Source of the DNA: Cytobacillus oceanisediminis
Lineage (GTDB): Bacteria > Bacillota > Bacilli > Bacillales > Cytobacillaceae
Assembly: GCF_004366035.1 (NCBI RefSeq)
Contig: NZ_SOEE01000014.1
Span: forward strand, 25,480 to 89,479
Direction of reading: 5' to 3'
Length of the DNA stretch: 64,000 bases
Shown here piece after piece: positions 42,303 to 51,014 of this stretch; the stretch's first letter is position 1, and every line of letters begins with the position of its first letter. The notes under the pieces are model-generated. The model did not search any database. It worked only from the letters and a program-made list of their open reading frames with translations, and had not been told where the DNA came from. The translations under genes were made by a program, and so were the position numbers.

Positions 42303-42351
42303 ATTAGATATTTATCTAATCAATTATTTCCATCATCCATCAAATTAGATA
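42303..42351 (+). promoter_or_regulatory. Operator-like ATTAGATA repeats upstream of the MFS gene
   Basis: ATTAGATA (42303-42310) and TATCTAAT (42313-42320) form a perfect 8-bp dyad with a 2-bp spacer; a third direct ATTAGATA lies at 42344-42351. This lies between the divergent MFS and membrane-protein promoters. It looks like the site of a dimeric repressor that is not encoded next to it. Confidence 0.55.
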
Positions 42352-42386
42352 CATATCGAATTAACATTCGCAGAGGTGCGGAAATA

Positions 42387-43610
42387 ATGACAAATTGGAC
42401 TGTATGGAAACAGGAAGCAAATTATCAAAAGCTCTTTTGGGCTGGTGTCATTAATGGAATCGGAAATCGGTTTACACAGGTTGCGCTGCTTGCACTGTTA
42501 TACCATGTAACAGGTTCCGGAGTAGCGATTGGGCTATTATTTGCCATTCGCATGGCACCTTTTTTCTTCATTGCTCCAATAGGCGGAATGCTGGCAGACC
42601 GTTTTTCCAAAAAGGCCATTCTGGTGGCAGTAGACCTGTTGAGAGTGCCTGCTGTCCTGGGACTGCTTTTCGTAAGGGAAGCAGGGGATTTATGGATTGT
42701 TTATGCAAGTGCATTCCTAATCGCAGCGGGAGAAGCCATCTACTCACCGGCCAGGATGTCTGCGATACCTGCCCTTGTAAAATCAGATAGGCTTATATAT
42801 GTTAATGCGATTGAACAAGTCATGATCGGGGCCGTCCTCATTATTGGATCAAGCACCGGAGGAATCCTCGCCTACTTTCTAGGAAACAATGCTGCTTTCA
42901 TGATTAACGGCCTTACCTTCCTATTGTCAGCATATCTAATCTCCAGGATGGTTTTCCCGGCTGTCTCAGAGGAAAATAGAAAAAAAACGAAAACTTCTGC
43001 TGCGGTTTCGCCAGCGAGGCTTATACTTGGCTCTTCTGCACTGATTGCCTTTTTTATCATGATGCTGACCATGCCGCTCGCCAATGGAATTGACAATATT
43101 CTTGTAAGCATTTATGGTCTGGAAGTTTTTGATATGGGAGAATTAGGCGTTGGATTTATGTATGGCGCACTGGGGGTTGGGCTCATTCTTAGCTCATTCT
43201 TTTCTCATATGATCAAGAAGGGCCTCCTGATACTCGCGATCATCTTTATCGCTTTAGAAGGCACTAGCCATATTATATTAAGCCTCGCACCAAGCTTTTA
43301 TACAGCACTTTTCACCGTTGTGCTGATCACCTTTGCGGGCGGCCTTGGCAACATCTGCCTGGACACGGTCATGATGAAATTCATACCCCGATCCAAACAG
43401 GGAACCTTTTTTGGTTTAATGCAGATGGTTTCAAACCTTTCCCTCGCTATCTCCATGGGTGCAGCAGGATTCCTGCTGGAGATTTTTGATCCGAGGACTC
43501 TTAGCCTGATTATTGGCTTATCGTATCTTATTTTTACTATTATGTATGCACTTCTGTTTTCAAGAGTGGATCTTGTAAAAGAAAAGAGGGAGTTGATTAG
43601 GGGAATTTAG
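42387..43610 (+). CDS. MFS transporter, probable exporter
   Basis: A 407-residue protein with 12 membrane helices of the EntS/MefA-like major facilitator branch: IGGMLADRFSKKAILVAVDLLRV is the loop 2-3 motif, and GGLGNICLDTVMMKFIPRSKQGTFFG lies in the second half. Relatives export siderophores, macrolides or other drugs; the substrate is unknown. GAGGTG precedes the ATG. An ATTAGATA operator-like array lies upstream. Confidence 0.88.
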   Translation: MTNWTVWKQEANYQKLFWAGVINGIGNRFTQVALLALLYHVTGSGVAIGLLFAIRMAPFFFIAPIGGMLADRFSKKAILVAVDLLRVPAVLGLLFVREAGDLWIVYASAFLIAAGEAIYSPARMSAIPALVKSDRLIYVNAIEQVMIGAVLIIGSSTGGILAYFLGNNAAFMINGLTFLLSAYLISRMVFPAVSEENRKKTKTSAAVSPARLILGSSALIAFFIMMLTMPLANGIDNILVSIYGLEVFDMGELGVGFMYGALGVGLILSSFFSHMIKKGLLILAIIFIALEGTSHIILSLAPSFYTALFTVVLITFAGGLGNICLDTVMMKFIPRSKQGTFFGLMQMVSNLSLAISMGAAGFLLEIFDPRTLSLIIGLSYLIFTIMYALLFSRVDLVKEKRELIRGI

Positions 43611-43670
43611 TTTTCAGAGTCTGAGTATTGTTTTCATTATGATCTGGCTGGAAAGGTGATGTGACGCGAA

Positions 43671-43700
43671 GTGACCGATATAATAAGAATCTGACGGATA
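43671..43700 (-). repeat. Degenerate inverted copy of the phased TATCGGTCAC repeat
   Basis: GTGACCGATA at 43671 and CTGACGGATA at 43691 (minus-strand reading TATCGGTCAC and TATCCGTCAG) are 20 bp apart, the unit and phase of the array at 14-104. Flanking copies are too degenerate to call. Confidence 0.5.
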
Positions 43701-43788
43701 TCCTCACACAGGCTCTTAAAATACCGCAAATTTTATGAATAACGTAATTCCGACTAGAATCCCAGAAAAAGAATAGCTTGAAAAGCGA

Positions 43789-43830
43789 AAAAAGCCCTGC
43801 AAGTTTTTAAAACCTGCAGGGCTTTTTTTT
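43789..43830. terminator. Bidirectional terminator between MFS and SwrC-type genes
   Basis: AAAAAGCCCTGCA (43789-43801) pairs with TGCAGGGCTTTTTTTT (43815-43830); A and T tracts on both sides allow termination in both directions. Confidence 0.9.
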
Positions 43831-46800
43831 AGTTTTCTTCGATTTCTCTGCGATTTTTCTTAAACATTTTAGATAATACTTCGTACACAATTGGCACAAT
43901 GATAAGGGTCAATAGCGTCGAACTTGTCAGACCGCCGATAACGGTAATCGCAAGGCCTTTGGAGATAAGCCCTCCACCGCCAGAGCCGATGGCCAATGGA
44001 ATTAATGCACCAATTGTCGCAATGGCTGTCATCAGGATTGGGCGAAGTCGGGTTGCCCCTGCCTCCAGCACCGCTTCCCTCATGACCAGACCGTCACGTT
44101 CCATATGGATGATCCGGTCCACCAGAACGATGGCATTGGTTACGACAATACCAATTAGCATTAATAGTCCCATCATGACCGATACAGAAATCGTTTCGCC
44201 GGCAATTAATAAGCCAACGAAAGAACCAATCACGGCAAATGGAAGGGAGAAGAGAATCGCAAATGGCGCCACACCTTCACGGAATGTAACGACCAGAATG
44301 AAGTACACAATCGCGATGGCTGCAAGCATTGCAGCGCCAAGCTGTGTGAACGTCTCAGTCATGTCTGCCTGAACACCCGCAACTCCGACTGTTACACCCT
44401 TAGGCAGATCCAATTCATCAATCGCTTCATCTGTTTTAGAAGTAGCCTTTGAGATGTCATCGCCTTTCACCGTACCTGACACGGTTGCGTAGTACTCGCC
44501 TTTACTGCGCGCAAGCGTATTATGCGTTGTTCCTTCTTTCACTGTGACAAGCTCGGAAAGAGGCATAGTTGTACCCATCGCTGTCGGCACCTGTGTTGCC
44601 AGGATATCATCAATGGATTTCGGCTGTTCCGCTTTCTCCTGCTGGACAATGACTTCAAGCGTTTCACCGTCTTTTTCAATCGTTGTCAGAACATCCTTGA
44701 TGGCTGACGGATTGAGCATCATGACAATTTGTCCGGCTGTCAGACCGTACTGCAGCAGTTCATCCTGTTCAACATTGAAGGTATATTCAACAAATGCGTC
44801 TTCTGCACTTGAAGAAACATCCTCCAATTCTTCATTTTCCTTCATTACGTCTTCTACCATTTTGACAGAGTCATTCAGTTTATCTAAATCTTCACTGTAG
44901 AATGTGTAGCTGACTTCATTGGTTGAACCGGACATCGAAGAGAAGTTCTGGCTCTTCCATTCACCTGATTGTCCGATATTAAACACATAATCTTCTATTT
45001 CTTCACGGACTTCAGGGAAATTATCCATTTCAGGGTCAAAGATCAGGTACATTAAGGCTCCGCCTGCTCCTCCGCCCATCATGGCAGCCATTTGATCCGC
45101 TTCTTCGGTTACAGATATTTGAACGATGTCAATATCATCACGCTTTAGCATCTCTTCTTCTACTGCTTCAACGTTCTCTAATGTCTCATCTTTAAGTTCT
45201 CCAGCTTCAGGCGTGTATGTTAGATACATCACTTTCTCTTCTTCACTGCCCATAAAGCTGAATCCGATCATTGGTGTCAGAGCTAAGCTTCCCGCTAGCA
45301 ATACTACTGCAATGATGGATGTAATAATCTTATGATTAAGAGATTTCTCAAGAATGCCTTTATACCATTTTGATAGCTTTCCAGCTTCTTTATGGCTGCC
45401 TTCCGTTTTTTCACTGTACAGCTTCTTTCTAAACAAGAAGTGAGACAGTGCTGGAACGATTGTAATGGCCACAAGGAGTGAAGCACCAAGCGCAAAAGTC
45501 ATCGTCAAAGCGAATGGCATAAACAGCTCGCCGACCATGCCTCCTACAAAAATGAGCGGGGCGAATACAGCAACCGTTACTAATGTAGACGAAAGGATTG
45601 GCTTGAACATCTCGATGGTAGCTTCACGAATAAGTGCCCGCCCTGTTAGTTTTTCTTCTTTTAAATGCAGGCGGCGGTAAATATTTTCAACCACAACGAT
45701 AGAGTCATCAATTACTCGGCCGATGGCAACCGTAATGGCTCCAAGCGTCATAATGTTCAAGGTAATATTCATCCAGTTCAGCAGCAGCAAAGCCATGAAA
45801 ATCGAAACTGGAATAGATACGATTGAAATAATCGTGGATTTAAAATCACGCAGGAACAGTAAAATAATCAAAACTGCAATCAGCCCGCCAAACACAGCTT
45901 TTTCAATCATGGTTGAAACAGATTCTTCAATTGGCTTACCCTGGTCAAGTGAAAGATCTATAACTAGACCCTCGACCTTTTCTTTTTCTTCCTTGATTAA
46001 ATCCTTGACACTGTTGACCACTTCAACGGTGTTTGCCTGCTGTTCTTTCACAATTTGAATCGCAATGGCGTCATTACCATTTGTACGGGAAACAGATTGC
46101 ACTCTGCCGACGGTATCAATCTCGGCAATGTCACTCAGCTTCACAAAAGGTGACTGGTTTTGTGCCGTTGGTGTTACTGGGATGAGCATGTTCTTTAATT
46201 CATCCTCGGTCATGAACTTGCCGTCTACTGCGACAGCCTGTTCTCCTTCCTCAAACTCGTAAAGCCCCAATGATACAGCCATGTTGCTTGCCTGAATCAT
46301 TTCCTTTACTTTATCTTCCGTCAGCTCCAGCTCAGCCAGTTTTTCTTCGTTGTATGTGAGCTGCACCTCTTCCACATGCTGACCAGTGATGGTCGCTGAT
46401 GCTACACCATCAATTTTTTCTATTTTTGGAAGTATGATATCTTCTACAGTTGAGGTTAACTCAACAATACCCTCTGATTTACTGCTTACACTCAGTGCAG
46501 CAACCGGCATCATATTCATGCTGATGGCCGTGATGGAAGGTTCCTGTGCTCCTTCCGGCAGCTCCACTACATCAAGAGCTGATTGGAGAGCCCGCTTGGC
46601 TTCGTCCATATCAATACCATAGTCATATTCCACTTGGATATTTGACATGTTAGAATATGAATTTGAGTAAACTGATTTAACATTTTCAAGGCCTTCTACG
46701 GCTTTTTCAATTGGGATGGACACATCTTCCATCACTTTTTCAGGAGTCGCCCCCGGATATACGTCCATTACCATTAAGTAAGGAATTGAGACATCCGGAA

Positions 46801-46912
46801 TGGTCTCCATATTCATCCGCGTACCTGAATAGATGCCAGATACCGTGATAATAATTGTTAACAGCCAGACTGCAAGTTTATTCTGCAGGACAAAATTCAC
46901 TAAACCTTTCAC
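43829..46912 (-). CDS. swrC: RND efflux transporter, SwrC/AcrB family
   Basis: A protein of about 1027 residues with the RND layout: TM1, a large extracytoplasmic loop (about 35-330), TM2-6, a second large loop and TM8-12. The conserved proton-relay aspartates are in GRVIDDSIVVVENI. B. subtilis SwrC (YerP) exports surfactin and confers biocide tolerance, and the neighbouring TetR gene matches its locus. GTG 46912 with AGGTG five bases upstream gives the family start (KGLVNFVLQNKLAVWLL); the open frame runs to a TTG at 46948. Confidence 0.9.
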   Translation of the reverse strand: MKGLVNFVLQNKLAVWLLTIIITVSGIYSGTRMNMETIPDVSIPYLMVMDVYPGATPEKVMEDVSIPIEKAVEGLENVKSVYSNSYSNMSNIQVEYDYGIDMDEAKRALQSALDVVELPEGAQEPSITAISMNMMPVAALSVSSKSEGIVELTSTVEDIILPKIEKIDGVASATITGQHVEEVQLTYNEEKLAELELTEDKVKEMIQASNMAVSLGLYEFEEGEQAVAVDGKFMTEDELKNMLIPVTPTAQNQSPFVKLSDIAEIDTVGRVQSVSRTNGNDAIAIQIVKEQQANTVEVVNSVKDLIKEEKEKVEGLVIDLSLDQGKPIEESVSTMIEKAVFGGLIAVLIILLFLRDFKSTIISIVSIPVSIFMALLLLNWMNITLNIMTLGAITVAIGRVIDDSIVVVENIYRRLHLKEEKLTGRALIREATIEMFKPILSSTLVTVAVFAPLIFVGGMVGELFMPFALTMTFALGASLLVAITIVPALSHFLFRKKLYSEKTEGSHKEAGKLSKWYKGILEKSLNHKIITSIIAVVLLAGSLALTPMIGFSFMGSEEEKVMYLTYTPEAGELKDETLENVEAVEEEMLKRDDIDIVQISVTEEADQMAAMMGGGAGGALMYLIFDPEMDNFPEVREEIEDYVFNIGQSGEWKSQNFSSMSGSTNEVSYTFYSEDLDKLNDSVKMVEDVMKENEELEDVSSSAEDAFVEYTFNVEQDELLQYGLTAGQIVMMLNPSAIKDVLTTIEKDGETLEVIVQQEKAEQPKSIDDILATQVPTAMGTTMPLSELVTVKEGTTHNTLARSKGEYYATVSGTVKGDDISKATSKTDEAIDELDLPKGVTVGVAGVQADMTETFTQLGAAMLAAIAIVYFILVVTFREGVAPFAILFSLPFAVIGSFVGLLIAGETISVSVMMGLLMLIGIVVTNAIVLVDRIIHMERDGLVMREAVLEAGATRLRPILMTAIATIGALIPLAIGSGGGGLISKGLAITVIGGLTSSTLLTLIIVPIVYEVLSKMFKKNRREIEEN

Positions 46913-46959
46913 TTGTGCACCTACCCTTAATTGACTTGTTAGACTCAATTACATATAAT

Positions 46960-46977
46960 AATGACTGGTTGGTCATT
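46960..46977 (+). promoter_or_regulatory. TetR-type operator between swrC and its regulator
   Basis: AATGAC-TGGTTG-GTCATT, a perfect 6-bp dyad with a 6-bp spacer, sits between the divergent starts and resembles AcrR/TetR operators with TGACNNNNNNGTCA cores. Confidence 0.65.
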
Positions 46978-47006
46978 TGTCAATCAAAAAGGAGTGACAC
47001 CATTAC

Positions 47007-47843
47007 ATGAGCAAAAAGCAATTAATTATGGAAAGCGCTTTAGAACTCTTTGCAAAGCAAGGGTTTGAAGCTACCTCTGTACAGCAGATCACAGAGCACT
47101 CCGGTATTTCCAAAGGAGCTTTCTACTTATCATTCAAATCAAAAGATGAATTAATCATGGCCTTGATTGATCATTTTATGGAGCAATTCGTTTCAGATAT
47201 TGACCATATAGTCAAAGACTCGAATAACAGGGGCGAAGAGCTTTTAAGAAAGTTTTTTTACACCACGTTCCACTCCTTTCAAAAGCATTCAGACTTTGCC
47301 AAGATTTTCATCAAAGAACAGGCACATACATTTAACGAAGAGCTTATATCAAAAGGGCGTCACTTTGACCAATTAATTGATGATATTACTCTATCCATGC
47401 TTGATCAGTTATACGGAGAAACCGTCCAGCATACAAAATACGATTTAATCTATTGCATCAAAGGCTTTATGCATGTGTACTCTCATTTATTTTTATTTTT
47501 CAATGTGCCTTTGGATTTGGACCTTCTATGCCGATCACTTGCAGAGAAGACAGAACTTCTTGCAAAGCATTCGACTATCCCGTTTATAACCGATGAGCTT
47601 TACGAGATGTTCAGGAAAACGGGACATGAAGAGATGACTCACGGGCAACTAATTGAAGTTATGGAGCAAAAAATAGAGGAATTAGAAGACTCGATTGAAA
47701 AGGAATCCCTCATCCTGCTAAAGCAGGATGTACAGGAGCGCAGCTTGAATCCTGCTATCGTAAAAGGGCTGATTACAAATATCAGAAACAACCCACATTG
47801 CAGATGGATTGCTTATCTGCTACTCCATTTCTATGAAATTTAG
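47007..47843 (+). CDS. TetR/AcrR family transcriptional regulator (YerO-like)
   Basis: A 278-residue regulator with an N-terminal TetR helix-turn-helix (QIMESALELFAKQGFEATSVQQITEHSGISKGAFYLSFKSKDELI, about 3-48) and an all-helical ligand domain of unusual length, including a C-terminal helical extension (QLIEVMEQKIEELEDSIEKESLILLKQDVQERSLNP). Divergent from swrC across a palindromic site, so it most likely represses swrC and itself. Matches the yerO-swrC order of B. subtilis. Confidence 0.9.
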   Translation: MSKKQLIMESALELFAKQGFEATSVQQITEHSGISKGAFYLSFKSKDELIMALIDHFMEQFVSDIDHIVKDSNNRGEELLRKFFYTTFHSFQKHSDFAKIFIKEQAHTFNEELISKGRHFDQLIDDITLSMLDQLYGETVQHTKYDLIYCIKGFMHVYSHLFLFFNVPLDLDLLCRSLAEKTELLAKHSTIPFITDELYEMFRKTGHEEMTHGQLIEVMEQKIEELEDSIEKESLILLKQDVQERSLNPAIVKGLITNIRNNPHCRWIAYLLLHFYEI

Positions 47844-47852
47844 ACCATGAAA

Positions 47853-47885
47853 GGCAGAATGCTTTAGCAGGCATCCTGCCATTTT
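47853..47885 (+). terminator. Terminator of the TetR gene
   Basis: GGCAGAATGC with GCATCCTGCC (47853-47862, 47871-47880; one internal mismatch) followed by ATTTTCC. The T-run is short. Confidence 0.6.
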
Positions 47886-47920
47886 CCTGCTATATAGGAT
47901 TATTACCGCATAGTGTTTTT

Positions 47921-48559
47921 TTATTTTTTTACTTTTGAAACAGTCAGCCCATCACCGATAGGAATAAGCACAGATTCCAATTGAGGATGGTTAGCAACTG
48001 TTTCATTAAATTTTTTCATGAATTCAGTATGACGTTCAGGTTCAGCACTCTCGTCTGCTACACTGCCTTTAGCCAGTACATTATCACAAACAATTAAAGC
48101 TCCATTTTCCGCTAGTCTGATGCAATAATTCAGATAGTTTTCGTAATTTTCTTTATCTGCATCGATAAAGAAAAAATCAAATTGTCTATTATCGCTAACA
48201 AGCTGTTCGAGACTTTGCAAAGCTGGTCCGATTAAATATGATACTTGACTGCCAAAACCAGCTTTAGACAGATTAGTATTTGCTAATTTTGCGTAGCTCT
48301 CCATAAGTTCAAGGGAAGTTAATGTTCCTGACCGATCGAATCCCCTGGCTAAGCAAATCCCGCTATACCCCCCAAGGGCCCCGATCTCAAGTACACTTTT
48401 TGCCCCCGACATAGATACTAGCAGCGTAAGAAGCTTACCAGTAGAAGGAGATACTGATATGGACCGCATACCGTTCTCTTTTATGGAAATAAGAACTGCC
48501 TCTAAAATATCATCCTGGCTGTAAAAAACTGAATCGATATATCTGTTAATTTGTTTCAT
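47921..48559 (-). CDS. Class I SAM-dependent O-methyltransferase
   Basis: A 212-residue methyltransferase of the caffeoyl-CoA/catechol O-methyltransferase type. The SAM site is LEIGALGGYSGICLARGF (about 58-75), acidic SLELMESYAKLA follows, and FIDADKENYENYL carries the metal-binding Asp. The catalytic metal ligands point to a catechol-like or small hydroxylated substrate. It overlaps the upstream small basic protein gene by 14 bp, so the two are translationally coupled. Confidence 0.88.
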   Translation of the reverse strand: MKQINRYIDSVFYSQDDILEAVLISIKENGMRSISVSPSTGKLLTLLVSMSGAKSVLEIGALGGYSGICLARGFDRSGTLTSLELMESYAKLANTNLSKAGFGSQVSYLIGPALQSLEQLVSDNRQFDFFFIDADKENYENYLNYCIRLAENGALIVCDNVLAKGSVADESAEPERHTEFMKKFNETVANHPQLESVLIPIGDGLTVSKVKK

Positions 48560-48950
48560 TTTCCCCGCCCCTTTTTATTTTTTTCTCTTCATTGGAATCT
48601 TTCACTAAATCTTCCTTATCTTCCGTTTTGCTAGCTGTTTCCCCTTCTTCAAATTCGTAAAGCTCAAATAACTGTACGAATTCGCTGATCACCATATCAA
48701 TTGCTTTTAGCTCCCCGACTAGTATCGGATTAATTGATTGCAGCTCTGGCGTTTCTAATTGTTTCTTTAGTGCAGAACGTTTAAGGCTCATTCTCTCTAA
48801 AAAGGTAAGGGCTCTTCCTCTGCGAAATGTTTTTGCACTGCGATCCCTTCGTTCATGACCATCATTTTGATGTCTGTTTTCACCACGAACTCTATCAAAT
48901 GTATACGATGTATTATTTTGAATTGTATACAAATGTATACAACAAATCAT
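48546..48950 (-). CDS. Small basic protein of unknown function, start uncertain
   Basis: An open frame of up to 134 residues. Its middle (DRVRGENRHQNDGHERRDRSAKTFRRGRALTFLERMSLKRSALKKQLE) is Arg/Lys-rich and looks nucleic-acid or membrane-surface binding; its end (FVQLFELYEFEEGETASKTEDKEDLVKDSNEEKK) is acidic then basic and probably disordered. No ribosome site is visible before ATG 48950, and a TTGTATACA palindrome (48923-48942) lies inside the first codons, so the true start may be downstream, for example ATG 48791. Coupled by overlap to the methyltransferase. No domain recognised. Confidence 0.5.
   Translation of the reverse strand: MICCIHLYTIQNNTSYTFDRVRGENRHQNDGHERRDRSAKTFRRGRALTFLERMSLKRSALKKQLETPELQSINPILVGELKAIDMVISEFVQLFELYEFEEGETASKTEDKEDLVKDSNEEKKIKRGGENETN
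48923..48942. promoter_or_regulatory. GntR-like palindromic operator candidate
   Basis: TTGTATACA-AA-TGTATACAA is a perfect 9-bp dyad with a 2-bp spacer; another GTATAC half-site is at 48901-48906. Palindromes with GTATAC cores are typical of GntR-family regulators. It lies upstream of the methyltransferase operon. Confidence 0.5.
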
Positions 48951-48955
48951 TGAAA

Positions 48956-49003
48956 AGGGACTGCCAGAGGGTCAGTTCTCACTGACATTCTGGACAGTCC
49001 CTT
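48956..49003 (-). terminator. Terminator of the siderophore-binding protein gene
   Basis: AAGGGACTG and CAGTCCCTT form the base of a long hairpin with inner TCAG/CTGA pairing, just after the yclQ stop at 49011. Confidence 0.75.
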
Positions 49004-49010
49004 ACATAGT

Positions 49011-50036
49011 TTATTTCAACTCATCTAAAACTTCCTCAATTTTAGCAAGCTCGGATTGTAAACCGCCTCCACTTAGGTACCATAGAGGGCCATCTAAGTA
49101 AACGATTCTTTCATTTTTAAAGGCATCTGTTTTCTTAATGATATCGTTTTCCATATCAGCTTCAATATTAGAGTCGCCACCAGTAGCTGCTGTACGGTCA
49201 ATTACAAATAGCACTTGTGGGTTAAATTCCAGGATGGCTTCAAAGCCGAAGTTAGAACCGTGAGAAGAAGACTCGATATCTTCTGTTACCGGCTTGAATC
49301 CATAAATGTCATAAATGTAGCCGAAACGGGAATTTGTTGCAAAACCTGATAATTTACCTTCATTGTACATTGTAACTAGAGAGGTTTCGTAGTTTCCAGC
49401 TAAAGCTTTGATTTCTTCTAAAGCTGAATCATATTTTGCCATGTACTCTTCAGCTTCTGCTTCTTTATCAAACATTTTCGCCGCTAGATCTACAGAAGAT
49501 TGGAATGTGTTCCAGTAGTCAGCCTCAGACGTACCAACAAACACAACAGGAGCGATTTCTTTTAATTCTTCATAGAATGCTGACTGACGCCCAGAGATAA
49601 AGATTACATCCGGATCCATTTCAGCGATATCTTCAAGTAAAGGTTCCTTTAATCCACCAACGCTTTTATACTCTTCAGAAGCGTATTTTTCAAGGTGAGC
49701 TGGCAGGGTAGAATCTTTTGCAACCCCAACAATTCCTTCAACACCTAGAGCATCTAATGTATCTAAGAAACCATAATCGAATACAGCAATTTTTTCTGGC
49801 ATCTTTTCAAATTTCACATCTTCAAAGTTAGTTGTACCGCCCTCATTGCCTTCTGTTGAGGCAACTGTCGGAGATACCGTCATTGGATAGGCTGCGTTTC
49901 CTTCTGTTCCAGTTCCATTTGTTTCTTCCTCTGCTGCTTTATCAGCTGATTCTTCTTTTGAAGCTTCTTCGCTAGAACCACATGCGGCAAGCAATAATAC
50001 CATAGCTGCTAACAATGCATAAAATAGTTTTTTCAT
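49011..50036 (-). CDS. yclQ: Siderophore-binding lipoprotein YclQ (petrobactin type)
   Basis: A 341-residue class III binding protein with leader MKKLFYALLAAMVLLLAACGSS: lipobox LAAC and a charged, low-complexity linker (EEASKEESADKAAEEETNG). ATG 50036 is the start because it gives the lipoprotein leader; the open frame extends to 50129 through low-complexity ATT repeats. B. subtilis YclQ binds petrobactin and its precursors, and the four-gene order here matches yclNOPQ. A Fur-box-like site lies directly upstream. Confidence 0.9.
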   Translation of the reverse strand: MKKLFYALLAAMVLLLAACGSSEEASKEESADKAAEEETNGTGTEGNAAYPMTVSPTVASTEGNEGGTTNFEDVKFEKMPEKIAVFDYGFLDTLDALGVEGIVGVAKDSTLPAHLEKYASEEYKSVGGLKEPLLEDIAEMDPDVIFISGRQSAFYEELKEIAPVVFVGTSEADYWNTFQSSVDLAAKMFDKEAEAEEYMAKYDSALEEIKALAGNYETSLVTMYNEGKLSGFATNSRFGYIYDIYGFKPVTEDIESSSHGSNFGFEAILEFNPQVLFVIDRTAATGGDSNIEADMENDIIKKTDAFKNERIVYLDGPLWYLSGGGLQSELAKIEEVLDELK

Positions 50037-50073
50037 CTTTCTTAACTCTCCCTTTTTATTTATTATTTGATAT

Positions 50074-50088
50074 TGATTATCATTATCA
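50074..50088. promoter_or_regulatory. Fur box upstream of yclQ
   Basis: TGATTATCATTATCA differs from the Fur consensus TGATAATNATTATCA at one position. It lies in the 210-bp gap between yclP and yclQ, suggesting an extra iron-regulated promoter for the binding protein. Confidence 0.75.
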
Positions 50089-50246
50089 ATTATGATGATA
50101 ATTATTATTGAATAATCTTTATTAGTCAATAACTTTTTGATGTTTTTTTAAATTATCTTCCAATTTTTCAGGAATCTGACACAAAAAAAAGCTAATCCCT
50201 GAAGAAATACAATAGATTTCTCCAGGTATATTTATTACTTCAAAGT

Positions 50247-51014
50247 TTACGTATGTGAATTAAAATAGACACAAATTCTGCAGCCATTCTGTTCTTGAAT
50301 GGGAATATCCATATCATAAATTTCACGAAGCACTTCAGAATTTATGATTTCATGGGTCGGCCCATTTCTCATCAGCCGGCCATTTTTCAACGCTACGATA
50401 CGATCAGAATAAACAGATGCAAAATTTATGTCATGCAAAACAATGACAACTGTCTTTCCAAGTTCATCAACAAGCTTGCGCAAAATTTTCATAATTTGAA
50501 CTGAATGCTTCATATCCAGGTTATTTAAAGGCTCATCCAGCAGGATATAATCCGTATCCTGAGCAATGACCATTGCAATAAATGCCCGTTGCTTTTGACC
50601 ACCTGATAATTCATCTAAATATTTGTCTTCCATATCAGCTAAATTCATATATTCAATGGCTTGATCAACAAACTTTTCGTCTTCAGCCGCTAAACGTCCT
50701 CTTGAATAGGGATAGCGCCCAAATGAAACAAGCTCACGCACTGTTAACCTCACATTAAGGTAATTGGCTTGTTTCAAAATAGATACTCTCTTTGCAAAAT
50801 CCGAAGACTTCCACTTTTTCACATTATTCTGATCGAGTAATACCTCACCTGTATCTGCTTCTAATAAACGGCTTACCATAGAAAGAAGTGTTGATTTACC
50901 AGCACCATTCGGTCCAATAAAAGAGGTGATGGTCCCCGGCTCGATTGTGACTGTAACATCCTCTACAACAGGCTTTTTACCAAATTGTTTTGTTAATCCT
51001 TTGATTTCAATCAT
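50247..51014 (-). CDS. yclP: Siderophore ABC transporter ATPase YclP
   Basis: A 255-residue ATPase of the siderophore/B12 class: Walker A GPNGAGKS (about 34-41), signature LSGGQKQRAFIAM, Walker B YILLDEPLNNLD, and an H-loop in VIVLHDINFA. It energises import with YclN and YclO, and overlaps yclO by 4 bp. Confidence 0.93.
   Translation of the reverse strand: MIEIKGLTKQFGKKPVVEDVTVTIEPGTITSFIGPNGAGKSTLLSMVSRLLEADTGEVLLDQNNVKKWKSSDFAKRVSILKQANYLNVRLTVRELVSFGRYPYSRGRLAAEDEKFVDQAIEYMNLADMEDKYLDELSGGQKQRAFIAMVIAQDTDYILLDEPLNNLDMKHSVQIMKILRKLVDELGKTVVIVLHDINFASVYSDRIVALKNGRLMRNGPTHEIINSEVLREIYDMDIPIQEQNGCRICVYFNSHT

Noticed and set aside
43899..44372. 157-codon plus-strand frame opposite swrC
   Set aside because: Antisense shadow of the RND pump gene, composition typical of reverse-translated membrane helices.
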